DNA of 64,000 nt from Aurifilum marmelostoma (taxonomy: Eukaryota; Ascomycota; Sordariomycetes; Diaporthales; Cryphonectriaceae), in assembly GCA_027559495.1 (NCBI GenBank), contig JAMXSV010000024.1, forward strand, positions 248,001 to 312,000, written 5' to 3'. Below, piece by piece: positions 1 through 11,920 of this stretch. The first letter of the stretch is position 1. The number at the start of each line of letters is the position of its first letter. The translations under genes were made by a program, and so were the position numbers. Below the pieces are notes generated by a model, which was given only the letters and a program-made list of their open reading frames with translations, was not told the DNA's origin and searched no databases.

Positions 1-3000
1 TAACCCTGTATCATAGCACACACATCAGCACTATAGTACAAGCCCATCAGGCTTGGCCAGAGCTTGTACTATGGGCGGACGCAGGCAGGAGGGGGTTGCT
101 AACATGAGTGAACGACCGACCGACCGAACGAGGCTCCACCCATCTGCAGCTCGGGTTTACGGACCCGGACCTGTGAAACGACCTTCCTGGATGGGTGCGG
201 CCATGGCGGGGCCCATAACCATGGTAAGGATATGTTCCGCGGGCTACGTAGACAGGGCCCATTGTACCGCAGCCTCGGATGTGTATTGAAGGTATGCACT
301 TGGCAGTAGTGCTACAGGGAGTGTGCCCCCCCCTTCTCCTGTGTGTTTTTCTTTTCTGTGATGGTGCCTAGCCATACCATGGTAAACCCAATCCATTGTT
401 GTCAAGAGAGAGCTCGCGTAATGCCGATGTATCCATCCCGCCTGCGCACAGCAGACAGCGAGATGCGCTCTGTAGTAGGAGATGGGGTCCTATCCTAGAC
501 GACAAACCCCCCCCCCCCGCGACCCATCCTCTCTCGCTCTAGGATGGGGGCAGCGTCGTATCCTATCCCGCGCGACATCCGCAATGTAACATTACGATCG
601 AGCCTTTTTCCCGTGCTTGCGTGGTTACTGGGTGGAGAGCACTACATAATAATCCCAAGGCTGATGCTCGGTCTCCATATCAAGCAAAAGAAAAAGAGAC
701 TGAACGAAAGGATAAGGATATCCCACAGTGCCCAGGTTCACATGCGTGCTCTTGTCGTTCGCAGTGGCTAATGCCACCAAGTTCGATGGCGAAAGGCAGA
801 GTTCAAGCTGGTGGGCATTCCTCCTGCAAGCCTTGTTTTTTTTTCCGTTGTTTTTTTCTTTTTCTTCTTCTCCTCTTCCCTTTTTTTCCTGCTCTCTACC
901 CAGATCCGTGCCAGATCTCGTCAATCCAGACATCGCCGCCACCATGACATAGACGCGATCTTCCGACCAGGCCCCCTGTTTGGCGAACAAAGATCGACAC
1001 AGCATGAGTCGCTCACTGCATCTGGCTGCACCACTCGATCGGTATCGATCCACGCGTGTCTCCATCTTCACGATCATGTCCCACTCCAAGTCCCTCTCTT
1101 TCTCCCACACTCATACACAAATATATAGCCATTCGTAGTACCACTTGCTTACTATGGTAGCTGGCTATTACCGCTGTCTTCCCCGCGACGCTCGGGCTCA
1201 GCAAGCAAGTCGCGTTCTCATTCTCGACGATCCTGTGGGCCGCCGCTGTTGAACAAAGCCCCGACTGGTTACCGTCCACGACACCCTCTTCTTGGGTCTC
1301 TCTCTCTCTCTGACAGAAGACCACGACTGCCGGCATTGGCGTTCTCCGGTGGTAGTACTGGTGATGGTGGCGTTCACGCCAAAGAGGGGCAGAGGGACCA
1401 TCTCTGGGGCAAACTAGAGTAAACAATCATTGGCGTCGTCATTTTGGTCCTCGACGAGTCAAACGGTCTCCTCTTGTCCTCCCTCTCTCTCGCCCCTCCC
1501 TTGCGGAGTAACTGCGCTTACTGCCATGGCAGCTAGTAGACTCTTCTCTTACCTTTCACAAACCGTACGAAACAGCGCCAGCGACAAGCGCCAGTTCGAC
1601 AAGCAAAAGCAAAAAAAAAAAAAGGGGGGGGGGGCACGCGGCCCCTTCCGTCGAGCTCATCTCATCTCTTGTCTTCCTCAGCTCCCGTCGTGGACCGCTG
1701 TCGGTGTCAGTTCCCACGCCAAGAACGGGACAATCTCTCTCGTCGTCTGATTCAAGTTTCTTGCCGTCTGCTTTCCTCTTCTTCCTTTTTTTTTTTTTTT
1801 GCCCACAAGGGATCGGCAATCGCTGTGTCCCGAGCGCTGGTGGAGGAAGGATGGAGCGCGCTTCTGAGAGGGCAACGCACGCACTCTGGGAAAGGGGTCC
1901 AAGCAGCATGGCCGAGCTGAGAGTGCAGATCACTGTCGGCAGTTGGCCTGTGGTACCCAGATCTCACTCGGCTTGGTTTTTTTCCCTCATTGATGTCGAT
2001 CACAGTACGAGCCACTCCCAAGAGAAGAGTGGGGGAGGGGTGTTGTGGCTCTTTGCGTTTTAACTTTTTTTTTTTCTTTTAATCATCTAAATGGCCATGG
2101 TGCCAGTCGGGGTCCTGGTCAAGGGGTACGTCCGTAGTTACTACAAGCATCGACACGTGTTTTTGCTTGTTGGGGGTCTCCATTGGTCCTCCGCTAAGGC
2201 GGGTACCGGGTTGACTACGGACTCCGAGATCCACAGTCCACACCAATTTCGTTTTTTTTTTTTTCTTTTTTTCGTTCTCTCTCTCTCTTTTTTTTTCTCT
2301 TTTTCTAGTTCTACCTTCATGCGATCTGAGCCATGGCCTGAGCTTAGGTGCGATCGTCCCCGGGGGGAGGGGTGGTCGAGCTGAACAGAGCATGGGTGCG
2401 CCTCATGGTGTCGTGATATTAATAGTAAGTTTTCAAGAGCTTCTTCGCGAGCGGCTCGTTCGACAGGAGTCAGTAACACAAGTATGCAAGGAAGAGAGCA
2501 GAAAGGGGACGGCTGAGGGAATGGGCCGTCGAGAGGGGAGGAGGACAAGGGGTGTGGACAGAGACTAACCTGGGCTCATTCGTCTCTTCACTGGCATATC
2601 CCGGAGCCTGCCGTCTCCAGCCCCTTAAGTGCCTCCTCCTCGTCCTCGTCTCTCCTCGGTCAGGCTCGACAAGACCAGACAGGCTACATCTTTTCTTGCT
2701 GCCTAGCTCTCTCCCCTTGGACCCCTAGTTGCTAGTCTCCCGTGTCTGAATCGTAATTCCTCGTCAGTGCGTCTCACCATCGCAGGATGCCCTCAGCCAA
2801 GCCAGCCAATACTCACTTACTGACTCCTTCATTGTGTCTTGGTCCTCCTCAGATTAAATCATGTGAAAAGTGGCTCAGCCCTCTTTTTTTTCCCTTTCTT
2901 TCTCCTGTTCCTTCTTTTTTCCCGGAAATAATTACCCACTTCTCTCGCAGATCCAGCTCTGCACTCACGACGCTTCAGGAAACCGACTCGTGTGCTGATC

Positions 3001-3500
3001 CCCGCCCATCGCGATGATCTTTGCCAGCCTGGCACTCCCTCTTCGGTCCGCTGGGTGGTCCGACCTGCTCTTCTTGGGTACGGGTACACATGACAAACGG
3101 GCGTGGGGGGTTTTTTCCTTCCTTTGTTAATTAAATGTTTGCCTGGGCGGACTGACCTGTCGGCTGTCATTGCGAGGTGGCCGTGCTGCCAATCACACTG
3201 TCAATCATCATCATCGTCAGGGCTCTCTCGGTAGTGGACAAGAGAGCGCGGCGTCTGTAACTCACTCTTTCTTTCTTTCTTTGTTCCCTTTTTTTTCTCT
3301 TACTTTTTCTGTCTCCCCTTTCTGCGGATATCTTCAATCAGGGGCATCCCCGAACCGCATCGGACCTAGATAAATGCGCGTTTTCTCGTCCGCTCCAATT
3401 TCGGGACAGACGAGGACCTCCTCTTAAGTAAGCGGTGCTTGGCATGGCCTGCGAAATTAAACTTGCTCGATAGTCGGGACTAGAGAAAGTGCTAGAAAGT
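1..3500. other. Intergenic, no supported gene
   Basis: No open frame here has coding character; the short ORFs are shadows of low-complexity sequence. The stretch is dominated by pyrimidine tracts (T/CT runs near 838-892, 1780-1800, 2250-2310, 2885-2920 and 3268-3320) and G/C homopolymers (C12 at 507-518; A13 followed directly by G11 at 1611-1634). Such tracts are common in fungal promoters and leaders, so part of this could be regulatory sequence of a gene outside the window. The first 75 bases hold a hairpin, listed separately. Confidence 0.55.
33..72. repeat. 11-bp perfect inverted repeat (hairpin)
   Basis: The arms ATAGTACAAGC (33-43) and GCTTGTACTAT (62-72) are exact reverse complements separated by 18 bases. 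No coding sequence is adjacent. It could be a chance hairpin, part of a transposon end, or a GTAC-type element like those in the 40-54 kb desert. Confidence 0.6.
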
Positions 3501-6500
3501 GTATTGTCAGACCTGAATTCTTGGGGGTTGCGTGTCGATTGCCACGGAGGAGAGCGATGCCGGTCTCAAGGAGTCAGGTACAGTCGGTAAAGTAGGTCCT
3601 GCGGCGCACAGTGAAAGTCATGGCAGTGCCTAGGAGGTCGGTGGTAGTTGTAGTTGTTGTTGCCGTGTGGGAAAAGTACGCGTTTTGATCTGGAATACTG
3701 TCATCGCAACTGACGCGGTTGCTTGTTGTCACAGCGACCCTACTGACAGTACCACTCTTCATTCTATGGACAGCCATTCTCTTGAACATTGCCATGGAGC
3801 TCGAGATACAATTTTGCTAGGATAAGAAGGTGATGGAGTGGCTTCCAGGCGAAGTCGGAGCTATGGGCATCCTCATTCAGGGAGCGAGACTGTCTCCCAC
3901 ACGAGCCTACGATACTGTGCGAGACCACCAGTCCATGACGCTCCATACAGACAACGCACTTCCAGCCTCTGCTGGGGCGATGGCAATCCTTTTCGTGCTC
4001 GCCTAGAATCCATCATCGAGAGAATCCGCTCGCTCAGTCCCACCGATGTTCCTGCCGATTCTATTCTCAATAGCGCCTGATGATCCATCCAAGATGTGCT
4101 GATGGATCAGCCGCAGCCTTCTAGCGAAAGGTTAGATGACCATATTGTAATGTCGACTTCGTATTCCGCTAGGCCAGTTGCCCCCTGAAAGTGTTCTGAG
4201 AACAAGTATTGCTTGTGTCCTTCGTCTAGAGGATCCCCGAGGGTGCTGGATATGTCGTTGGCATGCTTCATTTCGCGTCGCGAAGGAGGTCATCGTTCTG
4301 GTAATAATTTGGTATTCAACCTGTGCGTAGAACCACGTCAGCGCCGCCATAATCAATTCCCATGCCTCCTGGAAAGGGAGATGCATAATGGGCTGGAGGC
4401 TTGGAATTCTTTAGCTAGGACTGTTCGCTTGAAACATGCCATAGGCCAGTTCTTGTAGAGATCAAGTCTTGAGACCCAGGCCCACGCGCCTTCTCCTTGT
4501 TTTCCTTCGAGACGCGTAGTCGTTGATGTTGTCGATGGAGGCAGGCACTGTGGCAGATGGCCTACATGCTTGCAGCCATGGGAGACGAGCATCTCAGCCA
4601 ACAAGGCAGGAACTCGATACCAACTGCAGATGGTCTGCTGAGGGTCCTGGGCTTCGGCGAATGGACTTCCACTTGAGTGCCACCGTGGTTGCTTCGCATT
4701 CCTGTCTCTGGTCAACCTGAACGACTCCGTTGATGATATACCCTTAGCGAGTATTTGAAGGTCCGTGATGAGGTTATATCGAGGGCTGCGCTACAGAAGG
4801 AAGGGAAAGGAAAGTCAGCCAGGGCTGGCTACTGCTGCTGCTGCATTCTAGGAGAAGCAGGACAGGCACTTGCCAACCTCACACGGGCCAGGACTCACCG
4901 GCCTTCGCACACAATCCCACAAGCAACTGTTCTAGAAGTTTGCCACACCCATGGCCAGAAAGGGTGATGTTGATGTTTCCCGTGGTGTTTTCCTCCTCGA
5001 GGCCTCCGCGATCACTGACCTCAAGTCTCCCTGTCCAACTGCGCGACCTCTGATTCCCATACTAGGCATCTTCCATCATGGCTCGTACATAGGGCCACAG
5101 AATAATCAAATCTGTTGTCTGTAGTCATATTGCACGGACCTGGCACTCCTTCGGGCCTCTAGGCGCTTGGCCAGGCAGTCCGCAGCCATTTCCTCCGTAG
5201 ATCCAGGACTGAATGGAAGGCTGCCCTTGCTGGTTTGCTCGACGAGCCCTTCTAGTATATATCACAGTGGCGCGTGCAATCCGACTTTTTCTTGTTTACG
5301 ACATGATATTTGGCGTCCAAGAGGTCTCTAGACAGTTGCAAGGGCTCCTGAAGCTGGACCAAGACGTGTCTCGACGAGGTGATGCATCCATCCATACAAG
5401 AGTCTGGCCTGCCGCGGCAGGTACGCGAGTTCTGCCTGTACGGTAGACATGGTCACAAGGCTTGGAACATTCTCGTCTAACAACAGGGTGCTCCAGCCAC
5501 AGAAACAATGCATCTAGCTGTAAAGCCATGTGTAGCAAGATCGACGACCCTGGAGGCATCAACGTGGTACTGCTTACTGCCCTGTAGTGGGATGTTTGAC
5601 TGATGATGAAGCGTACAGTATTGGGTATGCTCGTCTTTGTGTTCGGCGCCGTACCACTTATTCCGTGACTACCACCTTGAACGCCCTCTTGGATATCGGG
5701 CGCCCTGGGCTAGATACATAGTGTATAGACTCGCTATTCCCACCATCTCCAGTGCCCATCCTGCCATTCCTAGTCCGAAGAGAGAAGCCAACACGATGGG
5801 CCTCTTCGTTCCACCTTCAGATCCTCAGTCTGTGAGAGGCGTCTCGTGTGCTCGGGTGGCAACAAGCTGCCAGATCTTGAGGCCGTACGCACGTGATTTT
5901 GGTGCCTCAAGAGCAGTGTCAAGTGCCAGGACGCAAGGCTCATTGGGTAACAATCGCGCAACGGTGTTCGTACGGGACTCGAGATCTCGGCAGCCTCAGC
6001 CGTAGTATGCTTGCTGGCTCTTCTCAGCTCAGTCATGGGTCGGCGGTCGGGGAAAATGGGTTGTCGCGCTCGAATTCGTGTCTCGTGAGGTTCGCCAGCC
6101 CAGTTCAAGTCGGAGGCAGCGTGTCTGCAGAAGGATCACGAACGAAAACTTTCCTAAACATTTCAGCTTCATACACATATCCTCGAGATTGCGAAGGCAT
6201 CAACGCCTAAGGTGGAGGCGTTGCGAAGCAGGAGGGCATGTCGCGCGCTGCTGACGCGATCACCAGCAAGATCCGTCCACAGAGGCAACTTCCAGAGCAA
6301 GGCACCTTGAGCAAAGACAGACGAATATTTTCTCCAGAATTTAATGCATTCTTTTAATCTAAAACCCACGAAATCTAAGGAAACCCATAATGGGCACATT
6401 GACGGCAGGGTGCGAGGGAGGGTAGAGCCGCACCCACGAGGCTGTCCATTCCCCCACCTGATTGGCCGAATAATACAGGGATCTTGTCCTCAAAGTTTTG

Positions 6501-7120
6501 GCAAGATGCAGAGCATGATCAGCTACACAGCCAGACAGAAAGGCCTTGTTGATCTGTTAAACAATCAGTAAAGTGAGCATTGTTGAATGCCTCCAAGAAA
6601 AGAATGCAATTGATCATTGTTGTTTACAGTGCTGCTGTTTGGTGGGGCAGCAGACAGTATGGGCGGGTTGTGCAGGGATTAGGGAAGGGGGGGACGAGGC
6701 TGCTATCGCGAGGCTGCTGCTGGAAGCTGCTTGTCACTGCTGCCAGTGAGTCACTGCCCACTGCCATTCACCTGCTGGCAGGTGGCAGCCAGAAAAAAAA
6801 AAACAATGCATTCGATCAATCGACACAATAGAGTGGGGCCAGCGCTTCCACCTGCTGCTATATCTTTCTGCTGCACTTGAGGCTGCAACCCAACTCGCGA
6901 TTCCTTTTCTTTTCCTTTCCTTCCAACAACGAGATCAGTCCTTTCTGCCTTTGTTACCATCCAGCACAAACGCAATTCTTTTCAAGACCGTTCTCGAGAT
7001 TTGTTTTCTTCAACGCGACATCAGACTCGTCTTCTCTCTGTTTGACTTACTTGATCATTTCAAATCGCCCTTCCTTCACAACAAACACCAACGCGTCCAT
7101 CTAGCAACCTCGTGTAGAGA
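3501..7120. other. Intergenic region around the copia relic
   Basis: Apart from the relic at 5106-5512, no intact gene was found. Short minus-strand frames between 3838 and 4715 and at 5770-6108 may be further decayed retroelement sequence, but I cannot assign them to a domain. The last kilobase before the coiled-coil gene turns pyrimidine-rich and probably contains its promoter and leader; a TATA-like TATATC lies near 6858. Confidence 0.45.
5106..5512 (-). mobile_element. Ty1/copia retrotransposon relic (RNase H end of pol)
   Basis: Reading the minus strand with frame changes recovers, in the correct order, blocks typical of the end of copia pol. First is a VSVAGAP block (5512-5457, with internal stops). 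One frame over comes VTMSTVQAEL followed by an ARLLYGWMHHLVE-like segment (5456-5350), matching the copia 'STxEAEY...A.xALWLxxLL' region. Next is a DAKYHVVNKK block (about 5332-5285), matching 'HIDVRYHFVRE'. Last is STEEMAADCLAKRL (5204-5106), matching the copia terminal 'TEEMxADxLTKPL', ending in TGA at 5108-5106. Stops and at least two frame changes show it is dead. Reverse transcriptase, integrase and LTRs were not recognised; a weak HW-containing block near 5750 may be the upstream continuation. Family assignment rests on motif order, not on a database search. Confidence 0.7.
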
Positions 7121-7440
7121 CGAGTCAAGGCACGTTCAGTCACCCACTCGTTCTCGAAACAGGAAGTCAAGACGCCTGCCATCTTCTCTCCCTTCTGCTC
7201 ATCACATCTTTCCTCTCCTTTCCCCCATTCGTTCTCGTCGTTGCCATCAATAACGACCGAAGCGAGTCAAGGCACCATCAGGTCACCCACTCGTCTTCTA
7301 TTTTCCATCCACTCTCGCCATAACATCTCTCCTCTCGTTCTCGATTTTTCTCTCTCTTTTTACCCCCTTCTTTCTCGTCGTTGCCATCAACAACGATCGA
7401 AACGAGTCAAGGCACCATCAGGTCACCCACTCGTCTTCCT
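7121..7440 (+). repeat. Three-copy ~140-bp repeat in gene leader
   Basis: A unit beginning CGAGTCAAGGCAC recurs at 7121, 7263 and 7403 (periods 142 and 140). Copies two and three share an identical core of about 36 bases, and both are preceded 29 bases earlier by a shared CTCGTCGTTGCCATCAA element (7234 and 7374). Copy one is diverged. The repeats lie in the CT-rich region directly upstream of the ATG at 7498, so they are probably transcribed as 5' leader or form repeated promoter units. Confidence 0.8.
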
Positions 7441-7497
7441 TTCTTCGATCAATACTTTCTCCTTTCCTTTCCGCGTCGTCACCAGCAGTCTTTCACA

Positions 7498-10400
7498 ATG
7501 GAGTTCCTTGCCTCTTTCCTTTTGGGCATCTTCTTCACGATGGCTTTCGCCGCTGGCGTCTGCATCAGCTACCCCGACTTGGCCTCCTACTTCGGTCAGG
7601 TCTCTACCACCCCCGCCGAGGGCAACGATGGCAAGCACGAGAAGACGCAGAAGGCCAATCAGTCAGATGGCGATAACAAGAGCGCCTTCGAGTTGCTGCA
7701 GTCATCGGTAAGTACATCCCAGTGTCTGACAAAGTGGGACACGAGTACTGACAAGACATTGTCCCAGCTCGAGAGCATCTGCAAGTACAAGGTCGCCGAG
7801 GAGCTGAGCGGCATCACGCGTCAGCTGCGCGACAAGGACCGCCTGATCGAGGACCTCTCCAACCGCATCGTCAACATCTCGAACCGACATGCCATTGACA
7901 TTGCCGACGCGAAGCACAACACCAACATCTTGCGAGAGCGCCTGGAGAGGCTCGAGACCATCGCCAAGGACGAGCGGAGCGCCCTCGTCGACGAGCTGCG
8001 CAAGACGCACGACCAACAGTTGGCCTCCGTCACCAACCAGCTGCACGAGGAGATCAAGCAGCGCCAGAAGCAGGCCTCCGAGCACGAGAGGGTCGAGACT
8101 CGCCAGGACCAGCGCCTGAAGGAGACCACCGAGCAGCGGGACAAGTACCTTGCCCAGCGAGACGAGACGGCCATGAAGCTGCGAGAGGCCGTCGACCAGC
8201 GCGAGGAGATGGCACTGCAGAACCGGCAGATGCAGAGTGTCATCTCGCACCGTGATCAGATCGCCCAGGAGCTCGACAACGCCGTGGCGCAGCGCGACGA
8301 GGTCGCCAACATCAACATGGCCCTGCAAGCCGAGCAGGAGACGACCAAGAAGCAGCTGCAGAAGGCCAAGGCCGCCCTGCGCAGCATGAAGGGCAAGCTG
8401 GACAAGGCCAAGAGCGAGGACGCCGGTCGGACCGAGCCCGGAGAGGAGCTCGAGAAGACCAAGGCCGAGCTCAAGGAGCTGCAGGAGTGGAAGGACCGCG
8501 CCACCAAGCAGTACATGGAGATGGCCGAGTACGCCCAGTATCTCCACAAGGAGGGCCAGGACCTCTACCAGCAGCACGAGGGCCTCCAGGGCGAGGTCAA
8601 GGACCTCAAGACGAAGCTCAAGGAGACCCAGCTCAAGTCCAAGGAGCGCTGGGACATGTACAAGAACCTGAGGCGCGACATGGACCGGACGAAGCGCGCC
8701 ACCCTCCGGACCAAGACCGAGCTGGAGGCGCTGCAGGACAAGCACGACAAGCTTGTCCTGTCAACCTCCAGCTCGGCGGAGGGTGACAACGACAAGGCCG
8801 CCGCTCCCGTCCAGGGTCAGCCTCAGGAGGAGGATGACAGCAGCCTGAGGGCAGTCGCAGTGGGGGGTCGAGACGGAAAGGTGGTCTCGGACGAGACCGG
8901 TCGTCGCGAGCGAGAGGATGAGGAGGGCGACGTGGCGAGCGCGTTGACTGGGGAGGCTCTCGCGAGCGGTACCCAGGAGCAGGAGCCGCCGAGCCCTTCC
9001 TCCTCGAGCAAGCAGCCGGCTCAGGAAGAGACCACCCTGGATGTCGAGATCCAGGGTCAGTCTGCCCCGTCCTCGGCAGACCATGGGGACCTGCCTGTCG
9101 CCGCGGCCCACGCTGGGTCCGGCGACGATGGTCCTCATGAGGACCCCCAGGCCACAGGTGTGGCACCCACTGTGGACGTGTCGATTTCGCACGCTCAGGC
9201 TGCTGGAAGCTCCTCCGCCCAGCGTTCCCAGCAGAGCCCCGTTCACCCGGCCGACATCGAGCTCCCCCCTTCCCCCCCAAGCACGCCAGAGGGCCAGAGG
9301 AGCCCCGAGCAGACGACGCAGCAGCAGGAGGGGAAGGCGGCGGAGGAGGAGGCACAGCCAGAGACGGCGGGTGCGCTCCACTTCGAGGACGACATCTACA
9401 ATGCTACTCCGATCAAGGAGAAGCAGTCGTTCTCGAGGTCGGATGAGTCCAAGCCGAGCCCTCCCGAGGAGGAGGGCGGACCATCCGGGGTCAATGATGA
9501 GGAGGGCATCGCGGATGTCTCTCCCATCAGAGATCAGGAGCCGTGCCCAATGTCGGCTAGTTCGGACGATGAGGACGTCTTTGAGGACGTCATGTTCGAG
9601 GGTGTGGCCCTGAAAGAGATGGTATCCAACCAGGAGCCAAACGTTTTGGAGGTGAGTGTTCCCCTGGGGCAGAATGATCCAGCTAGTATCATTCTCAATG
9701 TTGGGGACGACTGTGCGAAGCAGGTTACTGACCAAGATCTGGAACAGGAGGAGGATACCATGGCCCAGTACAGCGGCCACGAGGGCACCGAGATAGCCCA
9801 TGTCGACCGACTCCAAGAGCCCGGGGACGATCTCTTCGGCGATGACGACGAGCCCATGGGCCACGTCGCCGAAGAGATCCAGCCGGAGGTCTCGGTCGCC
9901 CCTGCCCCTGTGTCCGTCCAGCAAGGCTGGCGTCAACAAGGTCCTCACGATGAGGACATGGCGATGGGGGGAGTTCAGATTGAGAACTCCCCACCCAGCG
10001 GCCAGGGGGACAGGGGCGATATGATGGATTCCCTCGAGGAGGCCTTCGGGTCCCTCGCCATCGGAGACGAGGACGTCGACATGGAAGACCAGGTCGGCGA
10101 TGATGACAAGGAGGTCTGCCCTTCCCGCGACGACAAGGGGGGAGGGCAACATGACCTACGGCCCACAGGCGTCCCCGACCGAGGACGTCGAGATGGAGCA
10201 TGTCGAGTCGGCCATGCCAGCTGAAGACCCTGCTGGTAGCTATGGTAGGGGCATCGAGGGCGTGGGCCAGGGTCAACTCGGGGCCCTGGTCACCACTGCC
10301 ACCACCACGACGGAGGAGGAGGAAGACGACGACGTCGACATGATGATGCATGTCGAACCGACGCCAGGCCCCGCCAGTATCGGCGGCGGCGAGCCTGGCC

Positions 10401-11920
10401 CAAGCTCCGTCGCTTCCTCCTCTGTCCCGGCGCCTCCAACGAGCGAGGCCACCGGTCTGAGCACCACCACCACCACCACCACCACCACCACCACCGCAAG
10501 TCACAGCGGTGGAGTCAACTTCTCCGGGTTCAAGTTCGACACCGCGGGCTTGAACTTGGCCCCCCTGCCCGCACCAGTCGTCGGGCCCAGCGCCGGTTAC
10601 CAGCAAGTTAAGAACCGGATGGCTGCGGCTCGGCTCGCGGCGCAGGCGGCCAAGGCCTTGGCCACGGAGAGTGGTGCTCAGACCACCACCACCACCACCA
10701 CCACCACCACCACCACAGGAAGCAGTGCCGGACCCAGCACTGCCGGCGCGGGGGCGAGCACGCCGGCGCCCCGAGGCAATGAGCCAGGGAGCCACGGCCT
10801 CAGCGATGACGAGGTGCGGCTCCTGGACCAGGATCTTCGGGGCATCGAAGTCGGCGTGTATCGCAACCGCGCCGCGGAGATCATCAAGCAGGGCCTTGGG
10901 ACTACGGAGGTAAGAATTCCCAGCCCTGCTCATACCGAAAATGAGAGACCTCGAGAACCCTTGGGCACGTTGACTGACCTATCTTCCCCACCCCAGGATA
11001 TCGACCTCGATACCTTTTCCGTCCGGTCGGTTGGGCGCGAGACCGCGCAGAGGCTGAAGGAGCACGTCGACGCAGCCTACAGCACCAACCACTGGGCGGA
11101 AAGGGACGAGAGGAAGCGCGAGCCGGCGGAGCGCAAGATCCTCACACCCAAGGCCCCTCGTGCCAGATCTCCGGGGGCGGGGCCGCAGGTCACAGCGGCC
11201 CCCTCCTCCACCTGTGGTGGTGGTGGAGACCTCGAACAATGTCGGGCAGTCGGCTGGAAGCCCCCTGCCGAGCCTGTGGCGGTGGCACAGGCCAGGGGGG
11301 CGCTGGAGCTGCTGGCCGCCGCTGGAAGCCAGCAGACCTACGTGCCCACAGGGGGGGTAGAGGAAGCAGAGGAGGACTCGGACGCCGACAAGCCCGTGAT
11401 CCTCACCGGCCCTTCCACGCGGGCCATGATCAGGAAGCCCCGTGGGAGGCTGGGCAACTTCTCCAAGGAGGCCCTCCAAGACATGAAGGAGGCTGAGGAG
11501 AAGAAAGCCCAGGAGCTTAAGGACAACAAGCTCGCCGGTCGGAGGACGCTCTACAGCTCCGACTACTTCCTCTACCTCCGGGACCACATGTCCAAGGCGA
11601 GCACCATGGCCAAGCTGTGGCGGCTCCTGGCGGACCAGGATTCCCTGTGGGTGCGGGAGGTTTCGAACCACCAGCTCACTCGCGGAGAGGAGGGCTTCCG
11701 CGAGTGGCTGCCCGCCGATCGGGCCTACACCAGCCTCTTCAACGAGGAGGACTTGCGCATCATGATCGGCAAGTTCTTCGACGAGGCGGTGTGGGTCGAG
11801 ATCGAGGACATGTTCGAGGTCGACGAGGACGAGATGAGGGTGTACCGCGCCCTGTACATGGGTGAGCTCGATGCTTACCTAGAAGCTAACGAGCCCGACG
11901 CCGGGCCGTACAGGAAGTAG
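7498..11920 (+). CDS. Membrane-anchored coiled-coil protein, frame break at 10137
   Basis: Unknown function. The ATG at 7498 has a good context (cacaATGg) and begins a hydrophobic anchor (MEFLASFLLGIFFTMAFAAG, residues 1-20 and on). A long charged coiled coil follows (about 60-430, rich in Q, E, K and R), then an acidic Ser/Pro/Glu-rich region (about 430-1100) with two pure ACC poly-Thr tracts (10463-10495 and 10682-10717), then a more ordered C-terminal domain of about 150 residues (SSDYFLYLRDHMSK...EEDLRIMIGKFF). Likely introns are 7708-7767 (GTAAGT, 60 nt) and 10910-10996 (GTAAGA, 87 nt); both are multiples of three and free of stops. The frame shifts by one near 10137-10142, a run of six G: with five G the whole gene is open and encodes 1424 residues. 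A weak 55-nt intron (10114-10168, GTCTGC...CACAG) would also restore frame (1406 residues). Orientation suggests an ER or other membrane anchor with a long cytosolic or luminal rod; this is inference. Confidence 0.85.
10463..10717 (+). repeat. Two (ACC)n tracts encoding poly-threonine
   Basis: There are eleven ACC codons at 10463-10495 and eleven ACC plus one ACA at 10682-10717, both in frame in the coiled-coil gene. Uninterrupted trinucleotide purity suggests the tracts are recent and length-variable. They sit in the disordered half of the protein. Confidence 0.9.

Noticed and set aside
1..7. TAACCCT at the first bases as a telomere end
   Set aside because: Only one unit; no tandem array follows.
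4132..4386. Gag-like copia fragment on the minus strand
   Set aside because: Resemblance is vague and the position relative to the pol relic is wrong for the same element.
8761..10152. 463-codon open frame antisense to the coiled-coil gene (with another at 7702-8745)
   Set aside because: Composition is Leu/Gly/Val-rich, as produced by antisense reading of GC3-biased Gln/Glu/Lys codons. The plus strand has the anchor, coil and splice signals.
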